This document shows, piece by piece, positions 7,754 to 16,012 of a DNA stretch of 22,898 bases; the first letter of the stretch is position 1, and the number at the start of each line of letters is the position of its first letter. The stretch lies in NCBI GenBank assembly GCA_964423545.1, contig CAYRFV010000055.1, positions 1 to 22,898 on the forward strand, in the 5' to 3' direction. Under the pieces are notes generated by a model. It saw nothing but the letters and a program-made list of their open reading frames with translations. It was not told the DNA's origin and made no database searches. This DNA is from JALOOE01 sp964423545 (GTDB lineage Bacteria; Chloroflexota; Anaerolineae; CG2-30-64-16). The position numbers and the translations under genes were made by a program.

Positions 7754-8833
7754 TCAAGCAAGCAGCGGAGGCTTGCAGAGTTTCTCCAGGACCCGGCAGA
7801 TTACCTCAATGTTGTCCAGCGAGACGTCTGGCTCGCACTCGGCATGCAGCATCAAGCCGCCCTGCGGCAGATAGAGCGCCTCGAACACTTCGCCGATATG
7901 GTCCTCGATCTCGGATGGGGTGGCGAAGGGGAAGAGCTGGCGATCGAGATCCTGGTGAAGTGCGACGCGACCCTTCGCCATCTTCACCAGGCCTTCGAGG
8001 CCGTTGGCCCGAATCTGGGGATTGAGCAGCCGCACGCCCACTTCAATCAGATCGGGGATGATCTCCACGATATGACCGTCGGTGTGAAGCCGGATCGGCA
8101 TGTCCACCGCGCGGCATGGCGCAAACATGCGACTGTAGGACGGCTTGATGTACTTGCGCCACAACGCCGGGCCCATCGGCAGGATGCGCTGCAGGCCCAG
8201 GTCGTCGCCGAAGCTCATCATCTCCGGCCCCAGCTCCAGATTCTTGCGGATCACAGCGCTGTTGTATTCCTCCACCATCCGGATCACCGTTTGCAGGCGC
8301 GGTTCGTCGGTTGCCATGTCCAGCATCAGGTTCTCGAAGCGGCGGAGGTAGAAGAGACGCATGTACATGAAACCGTGCTGCAGGCCGCCGGCCACCGCGA
8401 TGTCACCCCGCGCTCGCGCCTCGTCGAGGCTTCGCCTGACCTGGTCCCAGTCGCGCGGCCCAAATGAGTCCTGTGTCAGCGGATCGGGCGGAACGTAGCT
8501 CTCCAGGGCATCCCAGCTCTCCAGGGGAAAGCCGATCGGATGGCTGTCCAGCCCTCGCTCGATGTTCTCCCAGACGGTGCCCCAGCAGTCGACAAAGTGG
8601 CCGAACTCATAGAGCGGGTTGGGAAGCTGCTTGAAATCGAAGTCCACGTCCCCGCGCTGATAACCGGGGAAGAGTCGCGGGTGCGCCAGCACGATCTCCT
8701 CGAGCGCCTCGCGGTGCTTCATCCACGTCGCGGGCATCAGTCCGACGTTGCACGGCGTCCATTCCGGCGTGTCGAAGTAGATCGTCTTGAGCGTGTTGAT
8801 CGCGCGTCGATTCTTGCCTGTGTAGCTGATCAT
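7754..8833 (-). CDS. URO-D-like protein (first of three in the operon)
   Basis: A 359-residue URO-D/MtaA-like TIM-barrel protein, and the best preserved of the three. The middle has FGDDLGLQRILPMGPALWRKYIKPSY, typical of methyltransferase-like members (active-site Asp, then a P-x-x-W/F-x-x-x-I/V-x-P helix). Next comes PIRLHTDGHIVEIIPDLIEVGV (His250, Asp252, Gly253). Near the C-terminus, GGLMLHAECEPDVSLDN has Cys333 where MtaA-type enzymes carry their last zinc Cys. A metal site of His/Asp/Cys type is therefore possible (inference). ATG 8833 follows the permease stop by 25 bp, so it is clearly cotranscribed with the transporter. The link to the transporter suggests action on the imported compound, but the reaction is unknown. 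Confidence 0.85.
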   Translation of the reverse strand: MISYTGKNRRAINTLKTIYFDTPEWTPCNVGLMPATWMKHREALEEIVLAHPRLFPGYQRGDVDFDFKQLPNPLYEFGHFVDCWGTVWENIERGLDSHPIGFPLESWDALESYVPPDPLTQDSFGPRDWDQVRRSLDEARARGDIAVAGGLQHGFMYMRLFYLRRFENLMLDMATDEPRLQTVIRMVEEYNSAVIRKNLELGPEMMSFGDDLGLQRILPMGPALWRKYIKPSYSRMFAPCRAVDMPIRLHTDGHIVEIIPDLIEVGVRLLNPQIRANGLEGLVKMAKGRVALHQDLDRQLFPFATPSEIEDHIGEVFEALYLPQGGLMLHAECEPDVSLDNIEVICRVLEKLCKPPLLA

Positions 8834-8858
8834 TGAACCTCGCCTGGGGGGAGAGTCG

Positions 8859-9749
8859 CTAGGCCTTCATCCCGGTCAACGCGATGCCCTGGATGAAATG
8901 CTTCTGGGCCAGGAAGAATACGACCATGATCGGAGTGATCATGAGCGTAGATGCCGCCATCAGGGGTCCCCACAGGGTGCGCCGCTCGAACATGAACGCC
9001 TGCAGGCCCAACGACAGGGTGAATTTGTCCCGGCTGTTCAGGAAGATCAGCGGACCGGTGAAGTCGTTCCAGGCGAACATGAAGCTGAAGATGGCGACGG
9101 TGGCGATGGCCGGCTTCGAGAGCGGCATGATGATAGTCCACCAGGTGCGCAGGCGGCTGGCGCCGTCGATCAGCGCAGCCTCCTCCAGCTCCATCGGCAA
9201 GGTCAGGAAGAACTGGCGCAGCATGAAGATGTAGAACGGCGATCCCAGCAGTGCCGGGATGGTGAGAGGCAGGAAGGTGTCCACCCAGTTCAGCTTAGCG
9301 AACAGGATGTAGAGGGGCACCAGGGTGACGACGCCGGGGATCATCATCTGGCTGAGCATGACGACGAAGATGGCGTCTCGACCGGGGGCGCGCAGGCGAG
9401 CAAATGCGTAAGCCGCCAGCGAGCAGGTCACAATGGCGCCAAAGACCTGCGCTGTGGCGATGACCATCGTGTTGAGGAAATACTTGTGAAGCGGAGCATA
9501 GTCGAACACGGCAGGATAGTTGCCCCACACGATCGGATTGGGAATCCATACCGGCGGCCACGCGAAGATCTGCCGGTCGCTCTTCAGCGACGTGCTCAGC
9601 ATCCAGAAGAAGGGTATGGCGAAGATCAGTGCGCCCACCATCAACACTGTGTGAGTCGTTATTCGCCCCAGTTTGCGAGCGATGCGGGTGCTGAGGTTTG
9701 ATTGGTAGGTCCGGGGCACGTTCACCGGGCTGACGGCTGTATTCTGCAT
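8859..9749 (-). CDS. ABC sugar transporter permease, MalG/LacG type
   Basis: A 296-residue inner-membrane permease of the carbohydrate uptake family CUT1. Six hydrophobic segments can be traced. The first is TVLMVGALIFAIPFFWML, followed by the STSLKSDRQIF motif typical of MalG-like proteins. The cytoplasmic EAA loop that docks the ATPase is clear: EEAALIDGASRLRTWWTIIMPL, near residues 195-216. The C-terminus LAQKHFIQGIALTGMKA matches the family end (F-I-x-G-x-x-x-G-A-x-K). Start ATG 9749 has AGAGG upstream and lies 7 bp after the stop of the partner permease. No ATP-binding subunit is encoded in the window, so a shared MsmX/MalK-like ATPase elsewhere is expected. Confidence 0.95.
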   Translation of the reverse strand: MQNTAVSPVNVPRTYQSNLSTRIARKLGRITTHTVLMVGALIFAIPFFWMLSTSLKSDRQIFAWPPVWIPNPIVWGNYPAVFDYAPLHKYFLNTMVIATAQVFGAIVTCSLAAYAFARLRAPGRDAIFVVMLSQMMIPGVVTLVPLYILFAKLNWVDTFLPLTIPALLGSPFYIFMLRQFFLTLPMELEEAALIDGASRLRTWWTIIMPLSKPAIATVAIFSFMFAWNDFTGPLIFLNSRDKFTLSLGLQAFMFERRTLWGPLMAASTLMITPIMVVFFLAQKHFIQGIALTGMKA

Positions 9750-9756
9750 TTCTAGC

Positions 9757-10671
9757 TTACCTCTGTTCGGCCTCGTAGTACACCCACCGGTTCGCAAGGC
9801 GGAACTGGATCAGTGTCAGTGCCAGAACGATCACGAAGAGAATCCACGCCATGGCCGCGGCGTAACCCATGTTCAGGAAGACAAACGCCCGGCGGTAGAG
9901 GTAGAGCATATAGAACAGAGTCGACTCGGCAGGCCCGCCTCCCGTCATCACGTAGGCCGTAGTAAACACCTGAAACGAGCCGATTACGCCCAGGATCAGC
10001 ATGAAGAAGAGGGTTGGGCTCAACATGGGCAGGGTGATATGTGCAAATCGCTGCCATCGGTCGGCGCCATCGATCTCCGCTGCTTCGTAGAGATGCTGCG
10101 GCACACCCTGGAGACCCGCAAGGCAGATGATCATGGCGGCGCCCGACCCCCAGAGCGCCATCATAATGAGCGATGGCTTTGACCAGGTCAGCGATGCCAG
10201 CCACAGTGGGCCTTTGATGCCGAGGGTGCCGAGCAGGGAGTTGATCAGGCCCCATTCAGGCTGCAAGATCCAAACCCAGAGAATGGATCCGGCCACAATC
10301 GGGACAATGGAGGGGATGTAGTACATGGTGCGGTACATGGGCATGCCGCGGACCTTCTGGTTCAGAAGCAGCGCCAGGCTCAGGGCCACGAGCATGTGCA
10401 GCGGCACGTAGAACAAGACGTAGTAGGCCGTATTGCCCATCGAACTGACGAAACGCTTGTCGGCCAGGAACATCTCCCGGAAGTTGTTCAATCCGATAAA
10501 GTACGGCGGCGTGACCACGTCGTAGCGCATCGTGCTGAGTACGAGCGAGGCCACGATCGGGCCCAGGACGAAGAGGAGGAAGCCGGTCGCCCAGGGGAGC
10601 AGGAAGAGATAGCAGGTCAACGCTTCGCGCGTGGCCAGACTCAAGTGACGCTTGGGTTGCTTTTCGGTCAT
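9757..10671 (-). CDS. ABC sugar transporter permease, MalF/UgpA type
   Basis: A 304-residue permease that pairs with the MalG-type subunit to form the membrane channel. The first membrane segment is ALTCYLFLLPWATGFLLFVLGP, followed by NNFREMFLADKRF, the family's usual N-terminal pattern (L-x-N-F/Y). The EAA loop reads YEAAEIDGADRWQRFAHITL, then PMLSP. The late motif YVMTGGGPAESTLFYMLYLYRRAF is characteristic of UgpA/MalF-like sugar permeases. Start ATG 10671 has AGGGG just upstream; a longer frame to 10746 would run through a hairpin and lacks family similarity. Expression relative to the binding protein may be set by the hairpin at 10704-10734. The substrate class, a sugar or oligosaccharide, is inferred from family. 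Confidence 0.95.
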   Translation of the reverse strand: MTEKQPKRHLSLATREALTCYLFLLPWATGFLLFVLGPIVASLVLSTMRYDVVTPPYFIGLNNFREMFLADKRFVSSMGNTAYYVLFYVPLHMLVALSLALLLNQKVRGMPMYRTMYYIPSIVPIVAGSILWVWILQPEWGLINSLLGTLGIKGPLWLASLTWSKPSLIMMALWGSGAAMIICLAGLQGVPQHLYEAAEIDGADRWQRFAHITLPMLSPTLFFMLILGVIGSFQVFTTAYVMTGGGPAESTLFYMLYLYRRAFVFLNMGYAAAMAWILFVIVLALTLIQFRLANRWVYYEAEQR

Positions 10672-10703
10672 CTTGCCCCTTGCATGGCATTCCGCCGGGC
10701 GCC

Positions 10704-10734
10704 GACGGAACCTCCCGCGATAGGGGGTTCCGTC
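10704..10734 (-). promoter_or_regulatory. Intra-operon hairpin between binding-protein and permease genes
   Basis: GACGGAACC at 10704-10712 pairs with GGTTCCGTC at 10726-10734, and the stem can extend to about 12 pairs including one G-U. It sits 64 bases after the binding-protein stop and 32 bases before the permease start. No T tract follows. Hairpins at this place in sugar ABC operons commonly protect the upstream message or attenuate read-through, giving more binding protein than permease. Confidence 0.65.
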
Positions 10735-10798
10735 GGGCCTGTGCATCTGTCATGAACCACCGGACGTATTCAGGCGGCTGTGCCGGCGGACGGTTTGA

Positions 10799-12292
10799 CT
10801 AGCCGCGTTCCTTCCAGGCCGTGTCGAGCGCGGCCTGAACATCCTTCTTGGCGTTGACCAGCGCTTCTCTGGGTGTGCTCTTCTTCGTGAGCGCGGCCTC
10901 CCAGGCGTTTTTGAAGCCGGTCCACATCTCGGCGGCGGCGAGGCCCGCGATCTGGCCGCACCCGACCGCGAAGTCCTCCGATGCCAGGTAGCTGGCCATC
11001 ATCTTCTTGAGGTTGTCGGGCAGCTTGGAGTAGTACTCCTTTTCCATCACCTCCATCGCCGGCTTGTAGACTGGCGGCGTGGGCGCGAAGATGGGCTTGC
11101 CCGGCAGCTTCTGGCGTTCCCAGTCCTTCGTCACGAGGTCGAGGCCGACGGTGCCGGCGGCCTTGACGTACTCGGGCCCTTCCAGCCACTTGATGAGCTT
11201 CCAGCCTTCCTCCACCAGCTTGGTGTTGGGATCGATGACGAAGGTCCAGCCGCACGACCAGTTGACCTTCTTGCCCTTGAACTTCTCTGGCACCGGCATG
11301 GCCCCGGACCCATCGTAGCTCAGGTCGGGGAACCTGGCATAGGTCTCGATCATCCAGTTGCCGTAGGAGCACATCGAAACCTTGTTCTGAGCAAAGGGAT
11401 CGATAGGCTGGCCGGAGAAGCCCTCCATGAAGGAGGCGGCCGAGCCGTAGCCGCCGGCGTGCTTGTCGATCACATTGACGCACCAGGTCAGCGCCTCGAC
11501 CCAGGGATCGCTGTCGATCATGACCGTCTTGCCTTCCGGGTCCAGGCTGGAGCCACCTGCTTCCATCGCATAGATGAGCAGTTGGTCTGAGAGGCCAGGC
11601 GGGAAGTTCGGCAGGAAACCGTAGCGGTCGAACTTGTCGCCGGTCTTCTTGTTGAGCTTCGGTGCGATCGCTTCGATCTCCTCCCAGGTCTCCGGGCCTT
11701 TGTTGGGATCCAGTCCGGCTTCCTCGAAGTGCTTTCGATTCCAGAACCAGTAGCGCGTGCCTGCGGTGTGCGGCAGACCGTAGAGGGTGCCCTGCCATGT
11801 CAGGTCGCGGATCGGGCCCGGCATGAAGTCCTCTTTCTTGATGTTGTCGCGTTTCATGAGGTCTTCGATGGGCCGGTAGAGCTTGCGCGATGCGAACTGC
11901 CTGAACGTATGGCGGTTCTGGTACGCAACGTCAGGCCCCTTGCCAGCGGCGACTGCGGTGACGTACTTCGGCGTCCCGTAGACCGCCTCACCCAGGTCGC
12001 CGAGATCGATCTTAATGTTGGGGTTTTCTTTCTGGAAGACGCTGAGGGCGCCTTCGACGTTCGGGTTGATCCGCCACCATACCTTAAGGGTGGTCGGCTC
12101 TTTGGCTGCCGGCTGAGCCTTGGGGGCTTCTGTCGGCGCGGCCTTGGGGGGTTGGGTCGGTTCCGCCTTGGCAGCGGGCTGCGGCGCGGCAGGTGGCGCG
12201 GCGGGCGCGCACGCCCCAATCGCCAACGCCAGGCCGGCAGAGCCAGCCATCGCCTTCAAGAACTGACGACGATTGATGGGTGTTGCTGACAT
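10799..12292 (-). CDS. ABC sugar transporter solute-binding lipoprotein
   Basis: A 497-residue extracytoplasmic binding protein of the family-1 (MalE/UgpB-like) type. The N-terminus INRRQFLKAMAGSAGLALAIGAC carries both a twin-arginine motif (Arg8-Arg9) and a lipobox ending at Cys28. It is therefore probably exported by Tat and anchored as a lipoprotein. A Pro/Ala/Lys linker (about 29-66) precedes the mature fold, starting TTLKVWW. Family patterns include FQKENPNIKIDL, PDVAYQNRHTF, the WQGTLYGLPHT block, NRKHFEEAGLDPNKGPETWEE, and FVIDPNTKLVEEGWKLIKWL near the C-terminus. Start ATG 12292 has a strong AAGGAGG eight bases upstream. It is the first gene of the operon, divergent from the response regulator. 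Ligand unknown. Confidence 0.95.
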   Translation of the reverse strand: MSATPINRRQFLKAMAGSAGLALAIGACAPAAPPAAPQPAAKAEPTQPPKAAPTEAPKAQPAAKEPTTLKVWWRINPNVEGALSVFQKENPNIKIDLGDLGEAVYGTPKYVTAVAAGKGPDVAYQNRHTFRQFASRKLYRPIEDLMKRDNIKKEDFMPGPIRDLTWQGTLYGLPHTAGTRYWFWNRKHFEEAGLDPNKGPETWEEIEAIAPKLNKKTGDKFDRYGFLPNFPPGLSDQLLIYAMEAGGSSLDPEGKTVMIDSDPWVEALTWCVNVIDKHAGGYGSAASFMEGFSGQPIDPFAQNKVSMCSYGNWMIETYARFPDLSYDGSGAMPVPEKFKGKKVNWSCGWTFVIDPNTKLVEEGWKLIKWLEGPEYVKAAGTVGLDLVTKDWERQKLPGKPIFAPTPPVYKPAMEVMEKEYYSKLPDNLKKMMASYLASEDFAVGCGQIAGLAAAEMWTGFKNAWEAALTKKSTPREALVNAKKDVQAALDTAWKERG

Positions 12293-12449
12293 GGTTCCGT
12301 TCCTCCTTGAGACGCAAGCACCAAAACGGGTTCGCAACAGCAAAGGGGTTGATGGAGTTGGGTTGCCTAAGGGAGTTCGTCCTCCTTCCTCGCACTCGTC
12401 TGCTGGCATGCTGATCGGCCGGGCGCCGGGGAACCAGGGAAAATGCGAC

Positions 12450-12478
12450 TTGACTCGAGTGCAACGCTATGCTACGAT
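12450..12478 (+). promoter_or_regulatory. Sigma-70-like promoter for the response regulator gene
   Basis: TTGACT at 12450-12455, then a 17-bp spacer and TACGAT at 12473-12478. The match to consensus is five of six and four of six. The expected transcript start is near 12485, giving a leader of about 80 bases before ATG 12567. It argues against longer in-frame starts at 12273 or 12477. No equally good promoter was found for the divergent transporter operon. Confidence 0.6.
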
Positions 12479-12510
12479 GACGCTAGTGACGCTGTTACGT
12501 AGTCTAGCGT
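12478..12510 (+). promoter_or_regulatory. Possible operator: direct and inverted repeats at the transcript start
   Basis: Tandem TGACGCT copies lie at 12478-12484 and 12487-12493, spaced by 9 bp. An exact inverted repeat ACGCTAG (12480-12486) / CTAGCGT (12504-12510) spans the expected transcript start. This could be a binding site for the regulator encoded immediately downstream or a leader hairpin. Symmetry is the only evidence. Confidence 0.4.
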
Positions 12511-12566
12511 TCTTTGGCCTTGCCAGCAAGGTCACGCGCAGGACATCGTTAGGACGCGGACAGGAC

Positions 12567-13793
12567 ATGACCCTCGAATGCTGGGAAGCTGAACTGCGAC
12601 AGGCGCTCTCCTCCCTTCATGACCCGGAATTCGTGCCGTCGCCGCGCCTGCGCGCTGTAGCCGGCTGCGAGGACAGTGTTGGGAACGGCCGTTTTCGCCA
12701 TGCCATCGTCGAAGCGATGGATTCGCTGAAGCCAGATTCGGATTCCCCACCCGCGACCCGCGCCCGGCGCATCTACGATGTCCTCTCTCTTCGCTACCTG
12801 CAGGGCTTGACCCAGGAGGCGACCGCCGAACGTCTGGGGATCACTGCCAGGCATCTTCGTCGCGAGCAGCGCGAAGCCGTGCTGGTGCTCGCCAAGCGCC
12901 TGCTGGAACGGCACGAGCAGGCCTTCCCCAGGAGCCGTGAGACCGCCGCGGATGTCGAGCTCCCGCCGGTCGACCTGCCGGCGTGGCGCGACCAGGTGCG
13001 CCAGGAACTGGCTGCGCTGCAGCGCAGCGCGCCCGACAGCGTCGCAGATGTCGGCGAAGCGCTACACGGCGCCATCGCCCTGGAGCGATCCCGCCTCGCG
13101 CGATTGGGCGTGACCGTCGAGGTGACGGAGACGTCCGAACGTCCGATTGCAGCGATCCATCCTTCCGTGCTGCGCCAGGTCCTGGTGAACGTCATCGGTC
13201 AACTGGGCGCCCATGCGGCTCAGGGAACGCTCCGCGTCGAGATCGCGCGCAGCCCCGACCATGCGGTCGTCACCCTCACGGCGCGACCAGTGGCGCCTGG
13301 CGTGACCGTGGATGTCTGCCTGGCCAACGAGGCGCTGTCCGCCCAGGAAAGTGCACTGCTTGTGACTGCCGATGGCGATTGCCTGATCTTGCGCGTGACC
13401 CTGCCGTTGGCCGACGAGATCACCGTGCTGGTGGTGGATGACAACTACGACCTGGTGCATTTCTATCGACGCTACGCGGCCGGAACCCGCTACCGCATCG
13501 TCCACGTGCCGAACGGCAGAGACGCCCTCGTCGCAGTGGACGCGTACGCGCCCGGAATCATCGTACTGGACGTGATGCTGCCGGATGTCGACGGCTGGGA
13601 GCTGCTGGGCCAGCTGCACGGCAACCCGGCGTCACGCGGCATTCCCATCATCGTCTGCTCGGTGATCCGAGAGGCGGAGCTTGCGCTGGAGCTCGGCGCC
13701 ATGCAGTACCTGCCGAAGCCGGTGCGGCGCAGCGAGCTTCTCGCCGCTCTCGACCGGGCAGCCGCCGTCCACCCCGTCCTCACGCCGGACTGA
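12567..13793 (+). CDS. Response regulator with N-terminal sigma-4-like HTH and C-terminal receiver domain
   Basis: A 408-residue regulator with an unusual domain order. Residues about 63-112 hold a sigma-region-4-like helix-turn-helix (VLSLRYLQGLTQEATAERLGITARHLRRE). Residues about 160-280 resemble a decayed histidine-kinase ATPase domain: HPSVLRQVLVNVIGQL looks like an N-box region, but the Gly-rich ATP motifs are missing. Residues about 285-400 form a complete receiver: acidic pair Asp291-Asp292, phospho-acceptor Asp335 (IIVLDVMLPDVDGWELL), Ser365 and Lys384 (LPKPV). Classical response regulators have the receiver first. ATG 12567 is chosen because a promoter lies at 12450-12478. It is divergent from the transporter operon and convergent with a hybrid kinase, so it probably controls the transporter in response to that kinase (inference). 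Confidence 0.88.
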   Translation: MTLECWEAELRQALSSLHDPEFVPSPRLRAVAGCEDSVGNGRFRHAIVEAMDSLKPDSDSPPATRARRIYDVLSLRYLQGLTQEATAERLGITARHLRREQREAVLVLAKRLLERHEQAFPRSRETAADVELPPVDLPAWRDQVRQELAALQRSAPDSVADVGEALHGAIALERSRLARLGVTVEVTETSERPIAAIHPSVLRQVLVNVIGQLGAHAAQGTLRVEIARSPDHAVVTLTARPVAPGVTVDVCLANEALSAQESALLVTADGDCLILRVTLPLADEITVLVVDDNYDLVHFYRRYAAGTRYRIVHVPNGRDALVAVDAYAPGIIVLDVMLPDVDGWELLGQLHGNPASRGIPIIVCSVIREAELALELGAMQYLPKPVRRSELLAALDRAAAVHPVLTPD

Positions 13794-15978
13794 AGAGGGT
13801 GGCAGACACCCCCAGCGCGCATTGCAGCAGGTGGCCGATGCCGACCCCATCCCCGATCGTGGCCAGGAACCCTTCGCTTCGCAGTTGCTCTTCGGCGCGA
13901 TCCTGAGCAGAGACCATGATGACCGGGATCTCTCGCAACTGAGCATCCTGTGCTTTTTTCTCCAACACCTGCCAGCCATCGATGCCAGGAAGCACTACAT
14001 CGAGCAGCATGAGATCGGGCGGATCGGCTTGCAGCGCCGCCAGCGCCTCCTCTCCATCGGCAGCCGTCTCCACTTCGATCGCCGCCTGGTCCGTGTTTGT
14101 GTTTCCGCCTGCTCCGGTGACCAACATACGCTTCAGTAGTTGGCGGACATCCGGATCGTCATCGACGACCAGTATCCGGCGAATCGGCTTGCCGAGCGCC
14201 TCGATGGCTGCTCGCAGTTGGCCCTGAGTCACCGGTCGGACCAGGTAGTTAAGGGCTCCTGCCGCGCGTGCCCGATCCAGGCGCGGCGGCACACAGCAAG
14301 CGACGACCGGCAGCTGCGGCGCGGTGCGCCGGGCCTCGGCGGCCAGCCGCCACATCCGGTCCGGCGATACTGCGTTGATCAACAGGACATGCGCGGGGTA
14401 GTGCTGGAAATCCTCGGCGGCCTGCTGCAGGCTGCGGGCCGCCGCATATTCCGCCTGTTCCCCCCATCGCGCCAACACCGGGAGAAGCTCGCCCGTCTCA
14501 TCGCACACGACGACACGCGGCTTGAAAGGCGCGGGCTGGAGTGTCGATCGCGACGTATGCTCGATCCACCGGAACTCCTCGCTGATCCAGCGACCTGGGC
14601 TTGCGACGGGGCCCGCCGGGGATGAGATCGGGATGCGGAATGCGAATGTGGCGCCCTGTCCCGGTTGGCTTTCCAGCCAGATGCGCCCCCCGTGCATCTC
14701 GATGAACTGCTTGCTGATAGTGAGGCCCAGCCCGCTTCCGCTCTGGTCGCGCCAGGGACTGCGCATTCCCTGACAGAACGGCTCGAAGATTCGCGCGGCG
14801 TCTTCCGCCGCAATGCCCGGTCCGGTGTCGATCACGCTGACAGTGATCCAGTCGTCCTGCTGCCTTGCCCGGATGGTGATGCCGCCGTGTTCTGTGAATC
14901 GCACCGCGTTGCTGACGAGATTCAGGATCACTTGGCGGATGCGGGTCGGATCACAGTAGACCGGCGGCAGATCGGGCGGTGCATCGATGACTAGCGACAG
15001 CCCCTTGCGCTCAACGAGTGAGCCGACGACCGCGACGGCCTCATCGATGATCCCGGCGAGACTCGTCCGCTCCTGTCGCAACGAAAGGCGGCCCGCCTCG
15101 GCCTGGCTCAGGTCGAGCACGTCGTTGACCATGCTCGACAGATGCTCGCAGTTGCGGTGGACGATTCTCAGATCCTCGAACAGGGCGGGGGGCAGCGCAT
15201 CGCCGTATACCTCCGGCGTCTCCACGAGCAGGTCGATCAGGCCGATGATCATGTTGAGGGGGGTGCGGAATTCGTGGCTGACCTTGGCGACGAAGGCCGC
15301 CTTGCTCTTCTGCGCTTCTTCGGCAATCGTGCGGAGCATGACCATCCGATCGTTTGCCAGCGCCAGTTGGCGGTTGACGTGAGCGAGCTCCGCCAGCGTC
15401 TGTTCCACCTCGGCCCGCCGATCCTGCACCTCGGCGACCGCCTGCTGGGTGCGGATGGAGTAGTCGGAGAGCCACTGGCTGAACTGGCGGGTCGGATGGT
15501 GCAGGCTGTAGACGGCGGCCATCGTTCCCCACAGCGTCGTCAGCGCGACCATCCCGTCAATCGGCGCCACGCTCGCGAACGCGCCGTTCTGAACAACCAG
15601 CAGCACCAGTAGCGCCGTCACCGTCGTGGACACTGCCAACGCCGCGGGGAAGCTGATCAGCGCGGCGGTCAGCGTTGCTGGGATTGCGAGCAGGGTCAGA
15701 ATGCTGGCGGTTTGAAGCCACGCACTGAGGGCGAGCGCCAGGCCGATCAGAGTCAGTATCGCCAGCCAGGCAGCAGGGCGGGGCCAGCGGGCGCTGGCGC
15801 TCCAGATCACCGATCCCGCCGCGATCAGCATCAGGCCGACCACAATCCCGACCGGGCGCTGAGGCAGGAACTCGCCCGCGTTCGTGATCAAGACGCCGAG
15901 GACCAATAACGCGATGCCGACGACCCGCGGCGAGGCATGCGGCTCGGGCGCCAGGCGGAGTGCTTCGGAGTGGCTCAT
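13780..15978 (-). CDS. Hybrid sensor histidine kinase with two C-terminal receiver-like domains
   Basis: A 732-residue membrane kinase. About five to six hydrophobic segments at 18-157 form the sensor region, and no periplasmic sensor domain is visible. A coiled coil (about 175-228) leads to the HisKA domain with KVSHEFRTPLN (His235). The HATPase domain has an N-box (353-357), DTGPGI (384-389) and GSGLGL (414-419). The first receiver-like domain (about 487-595) is degenerate: LLIN puts Asn535 in the acceptor position. The second (about 600-725) has Asp606-608 and acceptor Asp660 (LMLLDVVLPGIDG), but the usual K-P motif is replaced by LATIGDG. The ATG follows the Gfo/Idh stop by 34 bp, suggesting cotranscription. 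Its 3' end overlaps the convergent response regulator by 14 bp, the likely partner. Confidence 0.92.
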   Translation of the reverse strand: MSHSEALRLAPEPHASPRVVGIALLVLGVLITNAGEFLPQRPVGIVVGLMLIAAGSVIWSASARWPRPAAWLAILTLIGLALALSAWLQTASILTLLAIPATLTAALISFPAALAVSTTVTALLVLLVVQNGAFASVAPIDGMVALTTLWGTMAAVYSLHHPTRQFSQWLSDYSIRTQQAVAEVQDRRAEVEQTLAELAHVNRQLALANDRMVMLRTIAEEAQKSKAAFVAKVSHEFRTPLNMIIGLIDLLVETPEVYGDALPPALFEDLRIVHRNCEHLSSMVNDVLDLSQAEAGRLSLRQERTSLAGIIDEAVAVVGSLVERKGLSLVIDAPPDLPPVYCDPTRIRQVILNLVSNAVRFTEHGGITIRARQQDDWITVSVIDTGPGIAAEDAARIFEPFCQGMRSPWRDQSGSGLGLTISKQFIEMHGGRIWLESQPGQGATFAFRIPISSPAGPVASPGRWISEEFRWIEHTSRSTLQPAPFKPRVVVCDETGELLPVLARWGEQAEYAAARSLQQAAEDFQHYPAHVLLINAVSPDRMWRLAAEARRTAPQLPVVACCVPPRLDRARAAGALNYLVRPVTQGQLRAAIEALGKPIRRILVVDDDPDVRQLLKRMLVTGAGGNTNTDQAAIEVETAADGEEALAALQADPPDLMLLDVVLPGIDGWQVLEKKAQDAQLREIPVIMVSAQDRAEEQLRSEGFLATIGDGVGIGHLLQCALGVSATLFSPA

Positions 15979-16012
15979 AGAGAATGTGCCTCTCAGGCGC
16001 TGGACGGACCGC

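Noticed and set aside
5228..8833. Haem biosynthesis uroporphyrinogen decarboxylase (hemE)
   Set aside because: The three proteins lack the HemE N-terminal substrate-binding signature, and no other haem genes are present.
12273..12566. N-terminal extension of the response regulator to 12273 or 12477
   Set aside because: The extension runs through a good promoter and overlaps the divergent binding-protein start; its residues have no domain character.
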